In this document: positions 21,694-35,006 of the stretch, piece after piece
Layout: every line of letters starts with the position of its first letter
Numbering within the stretch: the first letter of the stretch is position 1
Assembly (NCBI GenBank): GCA_029204225.1
Contig: MU831836.1
Coordinates: forward strand, 1-64,000
Length of the DNA stretch: 64,000 nucleotides
DNA from: Diphasiastrum complanatum
Taxonomy: Eukaryota > Streptophyta > Lycopodiopsida > Lycopodiales > Lycopodiaceae
Direction of reading: 5' to 3'
Translations under genes and position numbers: made by a program
Notes under the pieces: model-generated
Told to the model about the DNA's origin: nothing
Seen by the model: the letters and a program-made list of their open reading frames with translations, nothing else
Database searches by the model: none

Positions 21694-24180
21694 TTTTTTT
21701 TGTGTAGTACGTACAGATTTCAAAATGCTCAATGGATTTGGACCTAAGCATTAGAATCCAATACTCTCCCTTAATGTAAATCTTGAAAAACTTTGATATT
21801 CAGATTTAGAATGTTGTTAAATCTGAAGTGACGATCCTTAGATAATGCTTTGGTGAAGTAACTTGCTGCCATAGAATTTGTCTTGCACTAGATTATTGAT
21901 ATTTCCTTGCTTTTCACTTCGTCCTTCAGGTAGTGATACCTGATTTCAATATTCTTACTTCGAGAGTAAAATCTTGGACTTAAAGAGAGTGCGATTATGC
22001 TTTGATTGTCATAATATATGGTTGGCTGAGCAAGGTCGATATCTGCTAGTAGATTTCTCAACCAAATTGCCTCCTTGGTAGCATTTGTGGTAGCTATGTA
22101 TTATGATTCAGTTGATGATAATGCTACTGAGGTCTATTTTCGGTTGTTCCATGAGATTAGGCCTTGATTGAATAAGAATACAGATCTAGAAGTCGATTTT
22201 TTGGTGTCGATATCTCCTGCCTAATCTGCATCTATATAACCTTCAAGAATGTTGACAGATTGGCTACCTTCATAACAGATGCACAGATGTTTTGTAGCTT
22301 GGACATATTTCATGACCTTCATGAGTGCTTTTTAATGAATTGGCCCTAGATTCCGGTAGGAACTGGCTAACTGAACTGATCGAATATGCAAGATTGGTAC
22401 TTGTGAACGACTTGTGTGTGTTCGGAGTGTAGAGTTTATAAACCTTGTGATCTGGAGAATAGCCAATAAAAATCGATTTCTGCTAGTATCGTCTAGTTTT
22501 TTTCTTAACTCAACAAGGATCTGAGAGTAAGCAATACATCCAAAAACTTGAAAGTGCTTGAGTGAGAGTTTTGATCATGTCCATACCTCATAAGGTGTTT
22601 TTTTGTTTAGAGATTTTGTAATGGATCGATTCTGTATATAAGTAGCTTCTGCCCATAAACTCTTTGGAAGAGAGGCATGGGCCAGCATACTCTTGGCACT
22701 TTTGATCAATGTCCGACTCTTCCTTTCAGCTATACCATTGGAATGAGGTGGATAGCTAGTTGTAATTGTTGGTGTATTCCACTCGCCTTGCAGAACTCCT
22801 TGAATTCGGTGGAGATAAATTCTCCCCCTCCATCAATGCGTCGAGCCTTGATTTTTCTCTATGTCTGAATGTCAACAAATGCCTTGAATTATTTGAAGAA
22901 TTTGAATGCTTCAGATTTGTTCCTTAGAAAGTAAGTAACAGATTTTCGAGAAAAATCATCAATAAAATTTAGAAAGTAAACGGCTCCCCCTGTGGAAACA
23001 GATTGCATAGGGCCACAAATGCACAAGATCTAGCAAACTTCTGGGATGTTTGTTGATAATACAACTTTCACAAAGAGAAGTTGATTTGCTAATAGATGGT
23101 AGATCTTGCACTAAATTCATATTGGACATTTGTTGAATACTTTGAAATTTAAATGGCCTAGTCTGAAATGCCATAACATATTAGTCGATTCAAAAGTTGA
23201 AGCATGAAGAACTGGACTTTTCTAGATTAACAATGGCTTAGTTTGTAAAGATATCCATATCTCCTACCAAAAGCTAAAACTTTCCTAGATTTGTCAAGAA
23301 TAGTCAGCCCTCTGTATTGAATTTGACCCTACGACCAGAATTAGTGATTATGCTTATTGAAAGCAGATTTTTAGTAAAATTTGGTACGTGAAAACATTGG
23401 ACAGAAATTTTACATCACCTTTTTGAAATTCAATCCTAACAGTTCCTTCACCCTTGATAGTATGATGAGTTGTCTCCTAATTGTACAATTCTAGAATGGA
23501 TGTATGGCTTGTAGAGTTGGAACCAGTTATGTGTCGTGTTCCTCACGAGTTTAGATACCAGGTTTCGATATCCTGTAGTTCTCCAACTTTGGTCATAAAG
23601 GCTGTTTCATTTTTCTCTTGTGGCTAGGTCGACTGACTGGTAGTTGCAACATTTGCTTGTTGTTGTTGGAACTGTCTTTTCATTGTTATATTTCAATGTC
23701 CTATAGTCCTTAATAAGGTGACCAGTCCTTTTACAGTATTTACAGAATAGTTTCTATCTTGGCTGGAATGATGAAGAATCTGAATTCAAACTTAAATTCG
23801 ATCCAGGCTGCATGCTGTTCTTCTTGTCAGAATAGTCTAACTTTGTAGATCTCTTGGATCTAAATTTCTAATTTTTCTTTGAGGATAGAGCTTGAGGATC
23901 CGATCCTGAGCTGGAGGAGGATCCATGTCGTCTAATCTCCTCTTGAAGTAGCATCGAAATGACTCTTGATAGAGTAAAATGCTGCTGGTTCGAGATCGTT
24001 GTGACCTAGGTTTCAAAAGCTTTAGGTAGACTCGATAGTAGGGTCATCACTGCATCAGAATTTTCAATGATTGAGTCGGTTGTAGTCATCTGATCCATGA
24101 GATTTTTGAATGTGTTGAGATGGCTCAAAATACTATCTGCATCAGACATTCTTATAGTAAAGAATTTTTTCCTTAGATAA
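21694..24180 (-). pseudogene. Degenerate copia element J (gag to RNase H)
   Basis: On the minus strand: gag from about 24180 with an ending C-K-Y-C-K-R-T-G-H knuckle (about 23745, last Cys lost), a decayed protease region, GAG-pre-integrase (23174-23000, F-K-S-I-Q-Q-M-S and C-E-S-C), integrase with F-K-E-F-C-K-A-S-G-I (about 22790), an integrase C-terminus near 22480-22550, then a jump to RNase H (22300-21800: S-T-S-R-S-V-F-L, S-S-T-E-S, S-R-S-K-N-I-E-I-R-Y-H). RT is missing. A polypurine-like AAGGGAGAG (about 21765-21772) and some 70 bp of LTR are left before C's LTR end. Stops are frequent. It is a different lineage from elements A, D and E. Confidence 0.75.
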
Positions 24181-24185
24181 AACTA

Positions 24186-25013
<828 letters not shown>

Positions 25014-25025
25014 TGGTATCAGAGC
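25014..25025 (+). promoter_or_regulatory. Primer-binding site of element F
   Basis: TGGTATCAGAGC abuts the CA end of the LTR, as in element A but on the plus strand. Confidence 0.92.
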
Positions 25026-25614
25026 TTGTGTTGTAGGTTATGAAAGGATTTGCCACATTCATCAAGGATTTGGAGGAGATATCAATGCTAGAGCATGCTA
25101 CATTGATTGCTACTCAAAAATCGAGGTTTTTGCATATTGTAGATTGGATCTTTTGTAGGTCAAAACTCAATTTAGCTCAATGAACTTGAGGAATTCCAAT
25201 TTCACACTATAATTACTAGAAATAGTTGATTTTTGATGCATTAGGAAGGTCTCACTTGAGGCTACAAGATTCTATATCAAGTTTTTAGCAATTGCATGTA
25301 GGATTTGGAATATTCAATTTTTTTGTGATTTTGTCAAAACCCTAATTTTTATTGGATCTCTATTTTGTGAGGTTACTGAACTTCATTAGAATGTGTGTAA
25401 ATCTTCGGAAGTGGCAAGAGTCATTAGATTGAGGATAGATCATAAGTTGATCAAGATTTCTACATTCTATTTGTTGATTTGCTATATATAAGTGCTAGAA
25501 GAGAATTGAGAGGTTCCATATCTTGTGATTTCTTTTTGGAAACATTTTTTGTATTTCAAAAGAGTGCTTTGTGCATTGGAACAAGTTGAAAGAGAAGGAT
25601 CAGATCATTGCAAC

Positions 25615-26708
25615 ATGGCTACATCAAGTGGAGTCATGTTGGAAGCCAATGATAGGCTTCTCTCAAGCAACTAGTCATTGTGAAAAGTGAGGATGGAATC
25701 ACTTCTTGAGATGAGTACTACACATGATAAAGGTGAATGTTACCAATGAACTTCTCAAGGAAGTTGGTAAGAGTACTTCATCAAAGGATGCTTGGGATTC
25801 ATTAAAGAAGCTTTATGAATCCAAGTCTACATCTAGAGTGTTGACTCTAAGAAGACAAATCTTTCAAAGTTTGCAAAAGAATGAAGAGAGTCCAAATATT
25901 TTCTTTTGAGAGTGAAGGCTTTGAATGATGAGTTATCTTGCATTGACGAAAGCTTTAAGGAAGGAGAACTTGTTCAAGTTATTCTTAATGGTTTGTTGGA
26001 TGCTCATGCTAACATTGTACAAAGGCTTGCCATTCAAAGAACTTTGCCAATATTGATTGATCTTCAAGATATCTTGATCAATGAAGAATATAGGCTTCAA
26101 GCAAGAGGGGGATCTACATCAACATCTCAAGTTGGAGAGGAGGCTATGTTCATTAAGGGCAAATTCAAGGGCAAAAGCAAAAGTAAGTGGTCTAAGGGCA
26201 AGATCAAGGGGAGGCTTCTTCAAATATCAAAAAGAAAGATAGGTCTAAGCATCAAAGGACACTTTGCAAGTGAGTGCTACAAGAAGAAGAGAGATCAAGG
26301 AGACAAGCAAGGTAATCTTACTCATGATGAAGATGGTTTGGATGTTCAAAATTCAAATGATGATGCTTTTGTGATGTCTTCATGTATGCTTGCTAATGAT
26401 GGAGATCTACATCCATGGTGGATTGATAGTGGTGCAAGCTCACACATGACTTTTCACAAAGAGTACTTCACTTCTTTGTTGGCATATGGAGATGACAAGA
26501 AGGTGATCTACACGGCCAATGATGGTGAGTGTGCAATAAAAGGGATTGGCACAATTCCTATTTCTCTCTCTACAAATAGGAATCTTCATCTGAAGGATAT
26601 TTTGTTCATACCTTCCATTACCAAGAATTTACTTAGTGTGAGTCAATTGCTAAGTAAAGGTTTCAAGTTGAGTTTGAGAAATGCAAAGTTTGCACCTTCA
26701 ACTTGCTA
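25615..26708 (+). pseudogene. Copia F gag-protease, 3' truncated
   Basis: Gag starts at ATG 25615 (MATSSGVMLEANDRL), about 590 bp after the primer-binding site. It has early stops, a gap around 25715, and then continues (NELLKEVGKSTSSKDAWDSLKKLYESK). A shift at about 25905 leads into a 267-residue frame with a decayed zinc knuckle (H-F-A-S-E-C, its first Cys pair lost) and protease W-W-I-D-S-G-A-S-S-H-M-T at about 26418-26455. It ends at 26708 just after the protease domain, where minus-strand copia sequence starts. The close relative is the G element (33745-34405). Confidence 0.85.
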
Positions 26709-27150
26709 ACCCTTCTCATCATATGTAAGCTTGGAATGGCTTTTGCCTTTGCCATGAGGATATTTTTTAGAACTTGACTTGGAGAGGCATCTCCACCATC
26801 ACCATCCAAAGAACCATTTCATCACCATAAAAAATGTTAGATCCATCAACATCAATAACATCAAGCTTATCCATGTTCTCCTTTTCAAAGACAACATCCG
26901 AAAAAATGTGCACTTCTTTTGAGGTTAGGAATGTAAATCCTATAAGATTTTCTTACTTCACTATAGCCAAAAAAACAACCTCCTTCAAGAATCCAAAAGA
27001 TGAGTTGACATAACAAGTACTACCAAAGATCTTCAAATGCTCCAAACTTGGCTTCTTACCAAAAATAACCTCAAATGGACTCTTATCGAGCTTCATATAC
27101 GTGGCCAATCTGAGTGTCCAATATATTGAGTATGATAAACGCAAAAGCTT
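26709..27150 (-). pseudogene. Copia integrase C-terminal fragment
   Basis: The minus strand encodes LDKSPFEVIFGKKPS, L-K-I-F-G-S-T-C-Y-V and, after a stop, K-E-V-H-I-F-S-D-V-V-F, the integrase C-terminus and linker of plant copia. It lies tail to tail with element F and lacks LTRs. It may be the missing part of an element related to F or G. Confidence 0.7.
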
Positions 27151-27179
27151 TATTATCCTAGAATTTCAATTTTGAGTTG

Positions 27180-27960
27180 GCTGTGTCATCTTCAATCTTC
27201 AATTCGATACCTATGACAACATCCCACAACTCGTTCGCGATTACCAAGGTCTTCATCTTAACATGTAAATTTTTTCTTCAATTACTCCATTTAAGGATGT
27301 TTCTTGGACATCTATTTGATGGATTTTCAGATTTGCTATTTCCTGCAATCAATACTACCATTTGCTTTGTATTTGATTTTAAAATTCACGTACATTCAGT
27401 TATATTTATGTCTGTTGGCAGCTCTATAATAATCCAAGTATGTTTTTTCAAGAGAGATAGGTATTCTCTCTATCCATTGTTTTTTTTTTAAATCAACATC
27501 AAAATGCTCTAGAGCCTCCTTGATAGAAGTCGACATTTTTTTTTAATAAAATAACATGCATATTTGAAAATGAATGTGGCTGGTGGAGTTTTTCTTCCAG
27601 TTGACCTTCTTGGAATAACAAGTTTGGGTCGTGGTTGCTATTGTTTATTAAGTACTTTCCCTCAAATTCACTATCAAATGTGAATTCTTGAACAATTAGG
27701 ATTAGAGGCACTTGAGTTTCAGTGTTACTAGAAGTAGGAGCATTAATAGACTCAATTGAAATCTTGTCCTTATTTTTTAAATTCATAAATTGGTTTTTTG
27801 AAGAGATATAACATCCATCTTGACAAATAATAGTTTACTAGCTATAGGGTCATAAAGCTTATAAGCTTTATTTTATGCCAATAGAAATAGACTTGGTCGC
27901 CTACCAGCATCAAGCTTCTTCCCATGCTCTTTAGGAGTTTGCCATCTATATTCAAGTATT
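27180..27960 (-). pseudogene. Copia gag and integrase-linker scraps
   Basis: At about 27180-27260 the minus strand encodes K-M-K-T-L-V-I-A-N-E-L-W-D-V-V, typical of a UBN2-type gag start. At 27960-27499 it encodes A-Y-K-L-Y-D-P-I-A-S-K-L-L-F-V and an acidic linker. These fit one or two old copia copies in the same orientation; the order suggests separate fragments. Confidence rests on short motifs only. Confidence 0.5.
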
Positions 27961-28666
27961 TTTTTACTGATAATGTCTGTGAAAGATTGGGCATTGAAAT
28001 AAGTCCTCAAATTTTAGAATTAAGTTCTAAATCTCATTTGAATGTAATTGAATATCTCTTTCTTTTTCTTTTTTCTTTTTTTTCTTTTTTTTGTCTCAGA
28101 GCTTTATTCAATGTCTTGATATTACATTGTAGATAATCTTTATCAAAATGACTCATTCAACTATGGATGTTGTACGTTGTACAATGCAAATCTATTCTTT
28201 GAGTGGTTTAATTTTTAGGAGGATGTTGATCTTGCAAAGGTAAGTTGTAATCCAATTTTGATATAGTTTCTACAATACTAGTCATCCTTTTATTTAGTAT
28301 CAATAATTGATGTTCTGATATTGATTGGCTTGCAAATTTTGCCTAGTGACTATGCAAGCTACCATGTGTACAAATTCAGACAGGAGTTAATCTTTAGCAT
28401 CCTTGGTAGTACCATATGTTGTACTCCCATAGGGGCACGACACTAATGATGTACATATAGAGAGCAAAGAAGGGAGATTTGTGTCCCAAATGCATAAATT
28501 GCACTATATAGATTCATGAAGAAAGACATTAAATTTGTACAATTGTACTAAAGCCCAACTTGTGGCTTTCTTTTATTGATTAAATTCATGAATATCTACA
28601 TGTTCTTTTGCAATGTCAATTGTCGATGGAAGATCTTTGCAAGTTCTGATTAGCTCTTGTCTTTTT
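27961..28666. other. Intergenic, pyrimidine-rich tract
   Basis: No coding or LTR signal was seen. A T/C-rich run lies at about 28052-28098. The rest is AT-rich unique-looking sequence. Confidence 0.4.
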
Positions 28667-28768
28667 CTTACATGTAAGAAAATCAATATGTTAATTTATA
28701 GATTCATTGCATATAATTTTATCTGCAATGAATCTATAAATTAACACATTGATTTTCTTACACGTAAG
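28667..28768. repeat. Long hairpin: 45-bp arms, 12-nt loop
   Basis: CTTACATGTAAGAAAATCAA... at 28667-28711 is inverted at 28724-28768 with only two mismatches. In a minus-strand transcript both would be G-U wobbles, giving a full stem. No coding content. It could be a foldback mini-transposon (MITE) or a small-RNA precursor; the sequence does not decide. Confidence 0.9.
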
Positions 28769-28865
28769 GGATTGCAATATCACAGTTTATCTCCAGAATA
28801 GGAGTCCTACCATTGCAATACCAAAGTTAAAACTAGAATAAGCATTCACCAACAGGAAGCCAAAA

Positions 28866-29010
28866 TGAGTCACTTGAGGATTTTTGGACAAAAGCCTTCG
28901 CTCACATTCCAAAGGAGAAAAGAGGTAAACTTGATGTAAAAGTATTAAAGTGCAACTTCCTAGGTGATCACCAACACTACATAATGACAAGCCTATGTTT
29001 AGTATTGAGA
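28866..29010 (+). pseudogene. Copia integrase C-terminal scrap
   Basis: The plus strand encodes S-H-L-R-I-F-G-Q-K-A-F-A-H-I-P-K-E-K-R-G-K-L-D, a strong match in pattern to the integrase C-terminus of plant copia. Flanks carry no further domains. Confidence 0.65.
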
Positions 29011-30648
29011 CTTGCCCTGTTGGAATTACAATATGTTTTAAATCTTGTGAAGTGGTTAAGCCTGAATTTTTTGATTTGCCAATTTAATTTATCGTCCTAT
29101 TGACTAGAGATTCATACTCATTTGTTGGGAAACTAGACTACAATATGTTTGATTTATTCATTGACCCAAATGCGAGCTAAAACATTGGACTTAACTCATT
29201 TTCTCTCTCTAAAATTTTTCTGAAACTTGCATGTCTAACTGAAATCTCCACGTAATATAATCTTGTATTTTTTGGGAGGACAAGTCTAATTGAGAAAGTT
29301 GAAATTTTTGTGCCATGTCATTTATCTACCTACATCTGGAACTAGTTTGAAGTTACATGTTGAAAACATGTCATCGCTTAATCATTATTCTATCTTTATA
29401 AAGTTTTTATATACATCATCACTTTGATCTAATATCAATTTATGTTATTTCCATTTCATCAAGTGTGAGTCCAGTCAAATTTGACTCATCCTCATCATCA
29501 ATCTATATCAAGTGTAATTCAACTATTAAAAAACTCATATTTAGTGACATGTAGCCCATCTGATCACCAAGAATTTTGAATTCACTCTCAAATATCATAT
29601 CCAATTAGCAATCTCCAATTTTGCATCCTAAATACTCGTAACTATGATCAAAATATAATGTGGCATCCATTTTGATAATATCCATACAATCATTTACACG
29701 TACAACAAATGTGATTCACATAATTGAGATTTGAATCTATCAAGATTGAATAATGACTAGACCATCTATAATGCCCTCTGTATTTGTGAAATCTCTTGCA
29801 AACCCAAAGGTTATATGGAATTACAATATGTGTATTCAAGATACAAAGATGATTCTAAATGTAGACATAGGCCAAGTATAGTTGCATCACCAATCACTTC
29901 CTTTGATGTTAGCTGATTTCTGCACTAGCTCACTAGTCTGATTAAAACCACTTACCAAAATGAAATAGAATCAAAACTTAATCAACACATGTTCATATCT
30001 AATCCTAAACTCCATTAACAAGTTGCACTATAGCAAAATGCATTCAATGAATCACCAAAATGCACATCTATTAAGCATTCAACAAGATTTCTACACACGT
30101 GTAGAAGAGAGCCAAAGATGAGATGATAGTATTGCTCCAAAATCTTCCACATATGCAAATGGAAAATGGTCCCCCTTTCTTCAAGTCCTACCTACTATTT
30201 ATAGTTAAAATTTATGACTCTCTCTCTCATCTCTCTAGAATCATTTCCACTAACTTAGCCATCGCCGAGACTAGCTATATTGGCCAATACATAGCTCTAA
30301 AGATGATTTAAGTCATGTGATCTGATTTCATACATGTTAAAGAAATCATGTGAACTTTACTTACAAGGTTGGCCTCAAATAAGCAAAATAACCGAATACT
30401 AGTTGACAATTTTCACATATCACTCCATCCAAGAATTTAATGTTTATGCTTCTTCCACATAGACATATCCATTACTAATATAGTATATAGATTAACCTTA
30501 GTGGGAGCATTGGTAGTTATACCTAACTATTTAGATCATCCAACTTGATTTTTACATAATTTATTCACCTCAATACATAAGATCTGGGAGTCATATCCAA
30601 TATGTTATAGATGTAACTTGCCCTTAATGCCATGTGCAAGGGATAAAA
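29011..30648. other. Intergenic with a probable decayed LTR
   Basis: No gene was seen. Around 29930-30640 the character is LTR-like: an ACACACGTGTAG palindrome at 30092-30103, CT-rich tract near 30212-30235, and no open frame. Ends could not be fixed. Confidence 0.35.
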
Positions 30649-31320
30649 TGTTAGAATGTTTATCCACTAAGGGGCTGATCTCATTGGAAGAAGATCTGTG
30701 AAGTTTTTAGCATGTGTGAATCTCACCACACACCCTACAAGATCTTACTAAGGTGTTGTGATTGCACAAGATTGATCAAAGAACAATATGCTTGAAAAAT
30801 CTAAGGCAAGAGCACAATGGCATACATCTGATGAAAAAATCTAACTCTTCACTATGAGAAATGAATGTCAGAAATAATTCTAAGTGTTCAGTATGGGAGA
30901 AAGAGGCTGCTCTCGGGTAGAGAGAGAAAATCATACATAGGAAACTTGGGTAGAGAGAGAATGAGTCCAAAACACCAAAATCTCAATATTCTCAATATGG
31001 CAAAACATGCCTAGCTTTTCCTACATGAGAGAGACTCGAATTCCTATAGTGGAGTTGCATGGAAAGTCCACTTAACTGAACTAATTCACCTACCAGAGAT
31101 CCACATGTGTTGGCTTGCATGCATACAGTAAGACTTTGCATGCTATCAAAACATCTGCATGTCATCATAATTGAACCTATCTAACTCAAATCCGAGCTAC
31201 ACTAGAAGGATATGTGCTCAATTCACACTCCTTATATGTACAACATGAAATCTAGTGGAAATTATCATGGACATGACCCCAAACTCGAGATAGGAAGATA
31301 ATATTTTAATAATCTTCACA
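30649..31320 (-). repeat. LTR of element H (3' LTR)
   Basis: A 672-bp stretch from TGTTAGAATG to ...AATCTTCACA, followed on the right by a minus-strand polypurine tract (31321-31334). It shares the GGGTAGAGAGAGAAAA motif with the LTR of element E but not with the LTR at 35007-35660. The left end is inferred from the TGTTAGAATG start. Confidence 0.65.
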
Positions 31321-31334
31321 CTCCTCCTTAAAAT

Positions 31335-32662
31335 TTATGTTCCTATCAACATAGATTTCAAAATTAGGCCAAGGTTAGACCTCATCTTCATAAAGACATT
31401 CTTGAGTAGAGGCTTGGTGAGAAGATCTGCAACACAATCTGAAGATAAAATATGCTCCAAAGAGATCTCTCTTCCAATGACTTTTTCTCTTACAAAATGA
31501 TGAGCCACTTCAATATGCTTGCTCCTTGCATGAAAGACTGGATTATTTGCAAGAGCCTGAGCTGAAATGTTATCATTCTTGGTAATTGGTAAATCTTCAT
31601 CTGCATAATACTTAAGCTCCAAAAGTAGCCTTTTGATCCATAAAACCTCCTTTGTTGTGGTTGTAAGAGATTTGTATTTAGCTTCATAGGATGATAAGGA
31701 AATAGTTGCCTGCTTCTTTGACAGCCAAGTAACCAAATTTTCTCCAAGAAATATAGTGTAAACACTTGTGGATTTCCTATCCAACCTGTCTCCTGCAAAA
31801 TCTGAATCTGAAAAAGCAATCAAAGTCAGATCTTCTCCTTCATAGTATAATCTATAATCCAAGGTGGAAGATATATACCTCAAGACTCTTTTAGCCAACT
31901 TCCAATGATATAACTTTGGATCTTGCATGTGTTGACTTAGCTTATAAATACAAAATCTTAGATCAGGCCTAGTCACTGTTAACCAAATAAGTGAGCCAAT
32001 AAGACTCCTATAAAGAGTGATGTCCTCAAATGATTTTTCATCATCCTTAATAGGAACTTTTACAGTGTGCTCCATAGGTGTATCTATGCCTTTACAGTTC
32101 TCCATATGAAATTTCCTGAGCATGGAAAGTGCATATCTACTTTGGATTATAAATGCATGACTTTCCAAAAATCTATTTCAAGGCCTAGAATATAGTGAAG
32201 AACTCCTAAGTCCTACATTTTAAACTCGGTACCAAGTGCATGCTTAGTTTCTTCAACTAACTTCTCACTGTTTCCACAAAGAATGATATTATCTACATAG
32301 ATGAGAAGAATAATTACAAAGTTATCTACAAACTTATAATACAGAGAAGGGTCATATTCACTTAGACAAAATCTGAGTGATATGACATAAGAAGTGAGCC
32401 TTGCATACCAAGACCTTGGTGCCTGTTTCAGTCCATACAGACTTTTGAACAAAAGACAAACTTTTGATTCATCACCTTCCTTCACAAAACCTGGAGGTTG
32501 CTCCATATAAATCTCCTCCTCAAGGTAACCATTGAGAAATGCCTTAGAAACATCAAACTGGAACATACTCCATTTGTGAAAACATGCAAGAGAGATGAGT
32601 ATTCGAATTGTTACCATCTTTGCTACTGGTGCAAAGGTAATTTCATAATCAAGACATAACAA
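31335..32662 (-). pseudogene. Copia H reverse transcriptase and RNase H
   Basis: RT (32662-32213) has T-F-A-P-V-A-K, F-D-V-S-K-A-F-L-N-G-Y, L-Y-G-L-K-Q-A-P-R-S-W and a catalytic motif changed to YVDN (32288-32299). A frameshift near 32200 precedes S-L-I-G-S-L-I-W-L-T-V-T-R-P-D and a complete RNase H (32168-31335: S-D-S-D-F-A-G-D, H-A-R-S-K-H-I-E-V-A-H-H-F-V). The RNase H frame of 277 residues is uninterrupted. Polypurine tract and LTR follow on the left. The second catalytic Asp is Asn, so RT is inactive. Confidence 0.88.
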
Positions 32663-33744
32663 ACGTCAATAATCTCACCAATGAGATCTCCCTTGCCTTG
32701 AAAAAATTGCCTCTCGATTTGCTCCATGTAGTCTTCTCCAACCAACCTTTTGCCATCTTGATCATGAGTGATCAATTCACAATCATAGAATCCTTTGAGT
32801 TGATGAAGAGATGTGAGATCTATGCCTTGGATCTTCCCAAGAACCAATCTTCCATTGCTCTTTCCTTCATAAATTATTGATTGCATCATAAGAAGTAGAA
32901 ATCTCAAAGACATTAGAAGCCATGAAAAAAATGATTATTACGTTCAACATAAGGATGATTGAAGTACTCTCTTTTTTCAAACAAGAACTTTTACTCAATG
33001 TTTTAGGTAATGACTCATATGATAATGATTCTTCCTCACTATCATTCACAATGACATCATTCAAAGTACATCCTACTTAGAACTCTTCACATACTTCTCT
33101 TCTTCTTGACTTGTGGCTATCTCCCTCACCAAGTCTCTTGATAGAACCATTTGATATACTCTCTTTATGAAGACATGTGACTCCACTTGCTGGAAAAACG
33201 ACTTTCTTGGACTCATCACAAAAGGATGTAGAAGAGCCACCTCCTTCATGAATGCACCTAGCAACATCTTTCTCCATATGATCAAAAAAATCATTAGCAA
33301 TAACCTTTTCCAAGGAAGAACCATCACCTCCATTGATGAAGTTAGCTCTTTCTTTACCTTTTGCATGCTTGCACTTGCCATGAAGAACCATTGAAACACC
33401 ATCATTATCCTCAAGACTAGCCAAGTTAGCACAAAGATGAACATCTCCAAGAAGCATATTAGATCTTGACCTAGATCTAGCATAAGGAAGCTTTTTGGAC
33501 TTTGCATAAGATCCACCATCTTATTGATGCTAAAAGGTAACTTTCGAAAGGTGAGACCAATCTCCTTTTCCATTCCATCCTTTTTGTTAGCCATAACAAA
33601 AGCATCAAGCTTGAAAAGTCTACCTTGTCTATTGCCCCTAGCAACCAAGATTTCTTCCTTTGTAATGAAACAAGCATCACCACCAAAATTTACCATGTAT
33701 CCTTTCTCTATCATTTGACCAACACTTAGAAATTTTTTTGAGAG
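32663..33744 (-). pseudogene. Scrambled copia middle region (G/H junction)
   Basis: Next to protease, 33714-33600 still reads as GAG-pre-integrase (M-V-N-F-G-G-D-A-C-F-I, Q-G-R-L-F-K-L-D). Near 32900 E-I-S-T-S-Y-D-A-I-N-N-L resembles the linker before RT. Between them, open pieces (33457-33077, 33064-32867) show no integrase HHCC or DDE motif. The integrase has been deleted or replaced. It probably contains the boundary between two source elements. Confidence 0.5.
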
Positions 33745-34405
33745 TTAAGGAATGTAAAGAACACCATCAAATCTTGCTTTCCTATTAGTAGAGAGACAAA
33801 TAGGAATTGAACCAATACCTTCAATCACACATTCACCACCATTGGCCACGTGAATTGCTTTCTTGGCTCCATCATAAGTGACCAAAGAAGTAAAGAACTC
33901 CTTGTGACTAGTCATGTGGGAACTAGCTCCACTATCAATCCACCATGAATCTTTGTCACCTTCACTTGATATTGGACTTGAAGAACACATCAAAAGAGAA
34001 TCACCACCACCTAGATCCTCATCATTAGTAGTAAAGTTGATTTGCTTGCTACCTTCATCTCTTTGCTTCTTCAAACATTCATTTGCAAAACAACAATCTA
34101 GATGTACACTTGGATTCATAAAGCTTCTTCAAAGCTTCCCAAGCCTCCAAAGATGATGTGCACTTACCAATCTCCTTGAGAAGTTCATTGGTAACATTCA
34201 TCTTAATCATGTGTAGAGATTACTTTGCTCTCTTGTCATACCTCACTTGATCTTGAGGTGCTTGAGGTCTCTCCTCCACACCTGCAACAATCTCCATCAA
34301 CTCATTCATCTCCAATAAGGACTCCATCCTCACCTTCCAAGTAAAATAGTTGATTGAGGTAAGCCTATCATTGCTCTCCAACATAAATCCACCACTTGTA
34401 GCCAT
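33745..34405 (-). pseudogene. Copia G gag (deleted) and protease
   Basis: Gag starts at ATG 34405 (MATSGGFMLESNDRL) and proceeds to A-L-K-K-L-Y-E-S-K at about 34125, where it jumps straight to the end of a zinc knuckle (C-F-A-N-E-C). The middle of gag present in F (25906-26250) is missing. Protease W-W-I-D-S-G-A-S-S-H-M-T lies at about 33945-33910. Reading resembles element F throughout. Confidence 0.82.
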
Positions 34406-34994
34406 GTTGAAGTGAGCTGATCTTCTTCTTTCAACCTGTTCCAATGCAGAAAGCACTCTCTTGAATGTCAACAAATGAACTCAAGAAGAAATCACAAAGA
34501 TATGGAATCCCTCAAATCTCTTCTAGCACTCTAACTAGAAAATCAATACATAGAATAGTGAAATCTTGATCAACCTATGATCTATCCTCAATCTAATTTT
34601 TCTTGCCACTTCCTAAGATTGAAACACACTCAAATGAAGTTCAGTAACCTCACAAACTAGAGATCCAGTCAAAATTAGAGTTTTGACAAAATCACAAAAA
34701 ATTGAATATCTCAAATTCTACATGCAATTTCTAGAAACTTGATATATCTTCTTGTAGACTCCAATGAGACCTTCCTAATGCACCCAGAATCATCTAAATC
34801 CAGTAACCCAAGTGTGAAATTGGAATTGATCAAGTATATAACCCTATATTGAGTTTTGACCTACAAAAAATCAATTCTACACATGCAAAAGTGCTGATTT
34901 TTGAGTGGAAATCAATCTGGCATGCTCTAGCATTGGTAACTCCTCCAAATCCTTGCTAAAGATGGCTGATCCTTTAATAACCTGAAACACAATA
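34406..34994 (-). other. Copia G 5' leader
   Basis: About 590 bp between primer-binding site and gag, the same length as in F and visibly homologous to 25026-25614. It has no open frame. Confidence 0.6.
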
Positions 34995-35006
34995 GGTCTG
35001 ATACCA
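34995..35006 (-). promoter_or_regulatory. Decayed primer-binding site of element G
   Basis: The minus strand reads TGGTATCAGACC next to the LTR end at 35007; one G of the usual TCAGAGC is lost. Confidence 0.8.
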
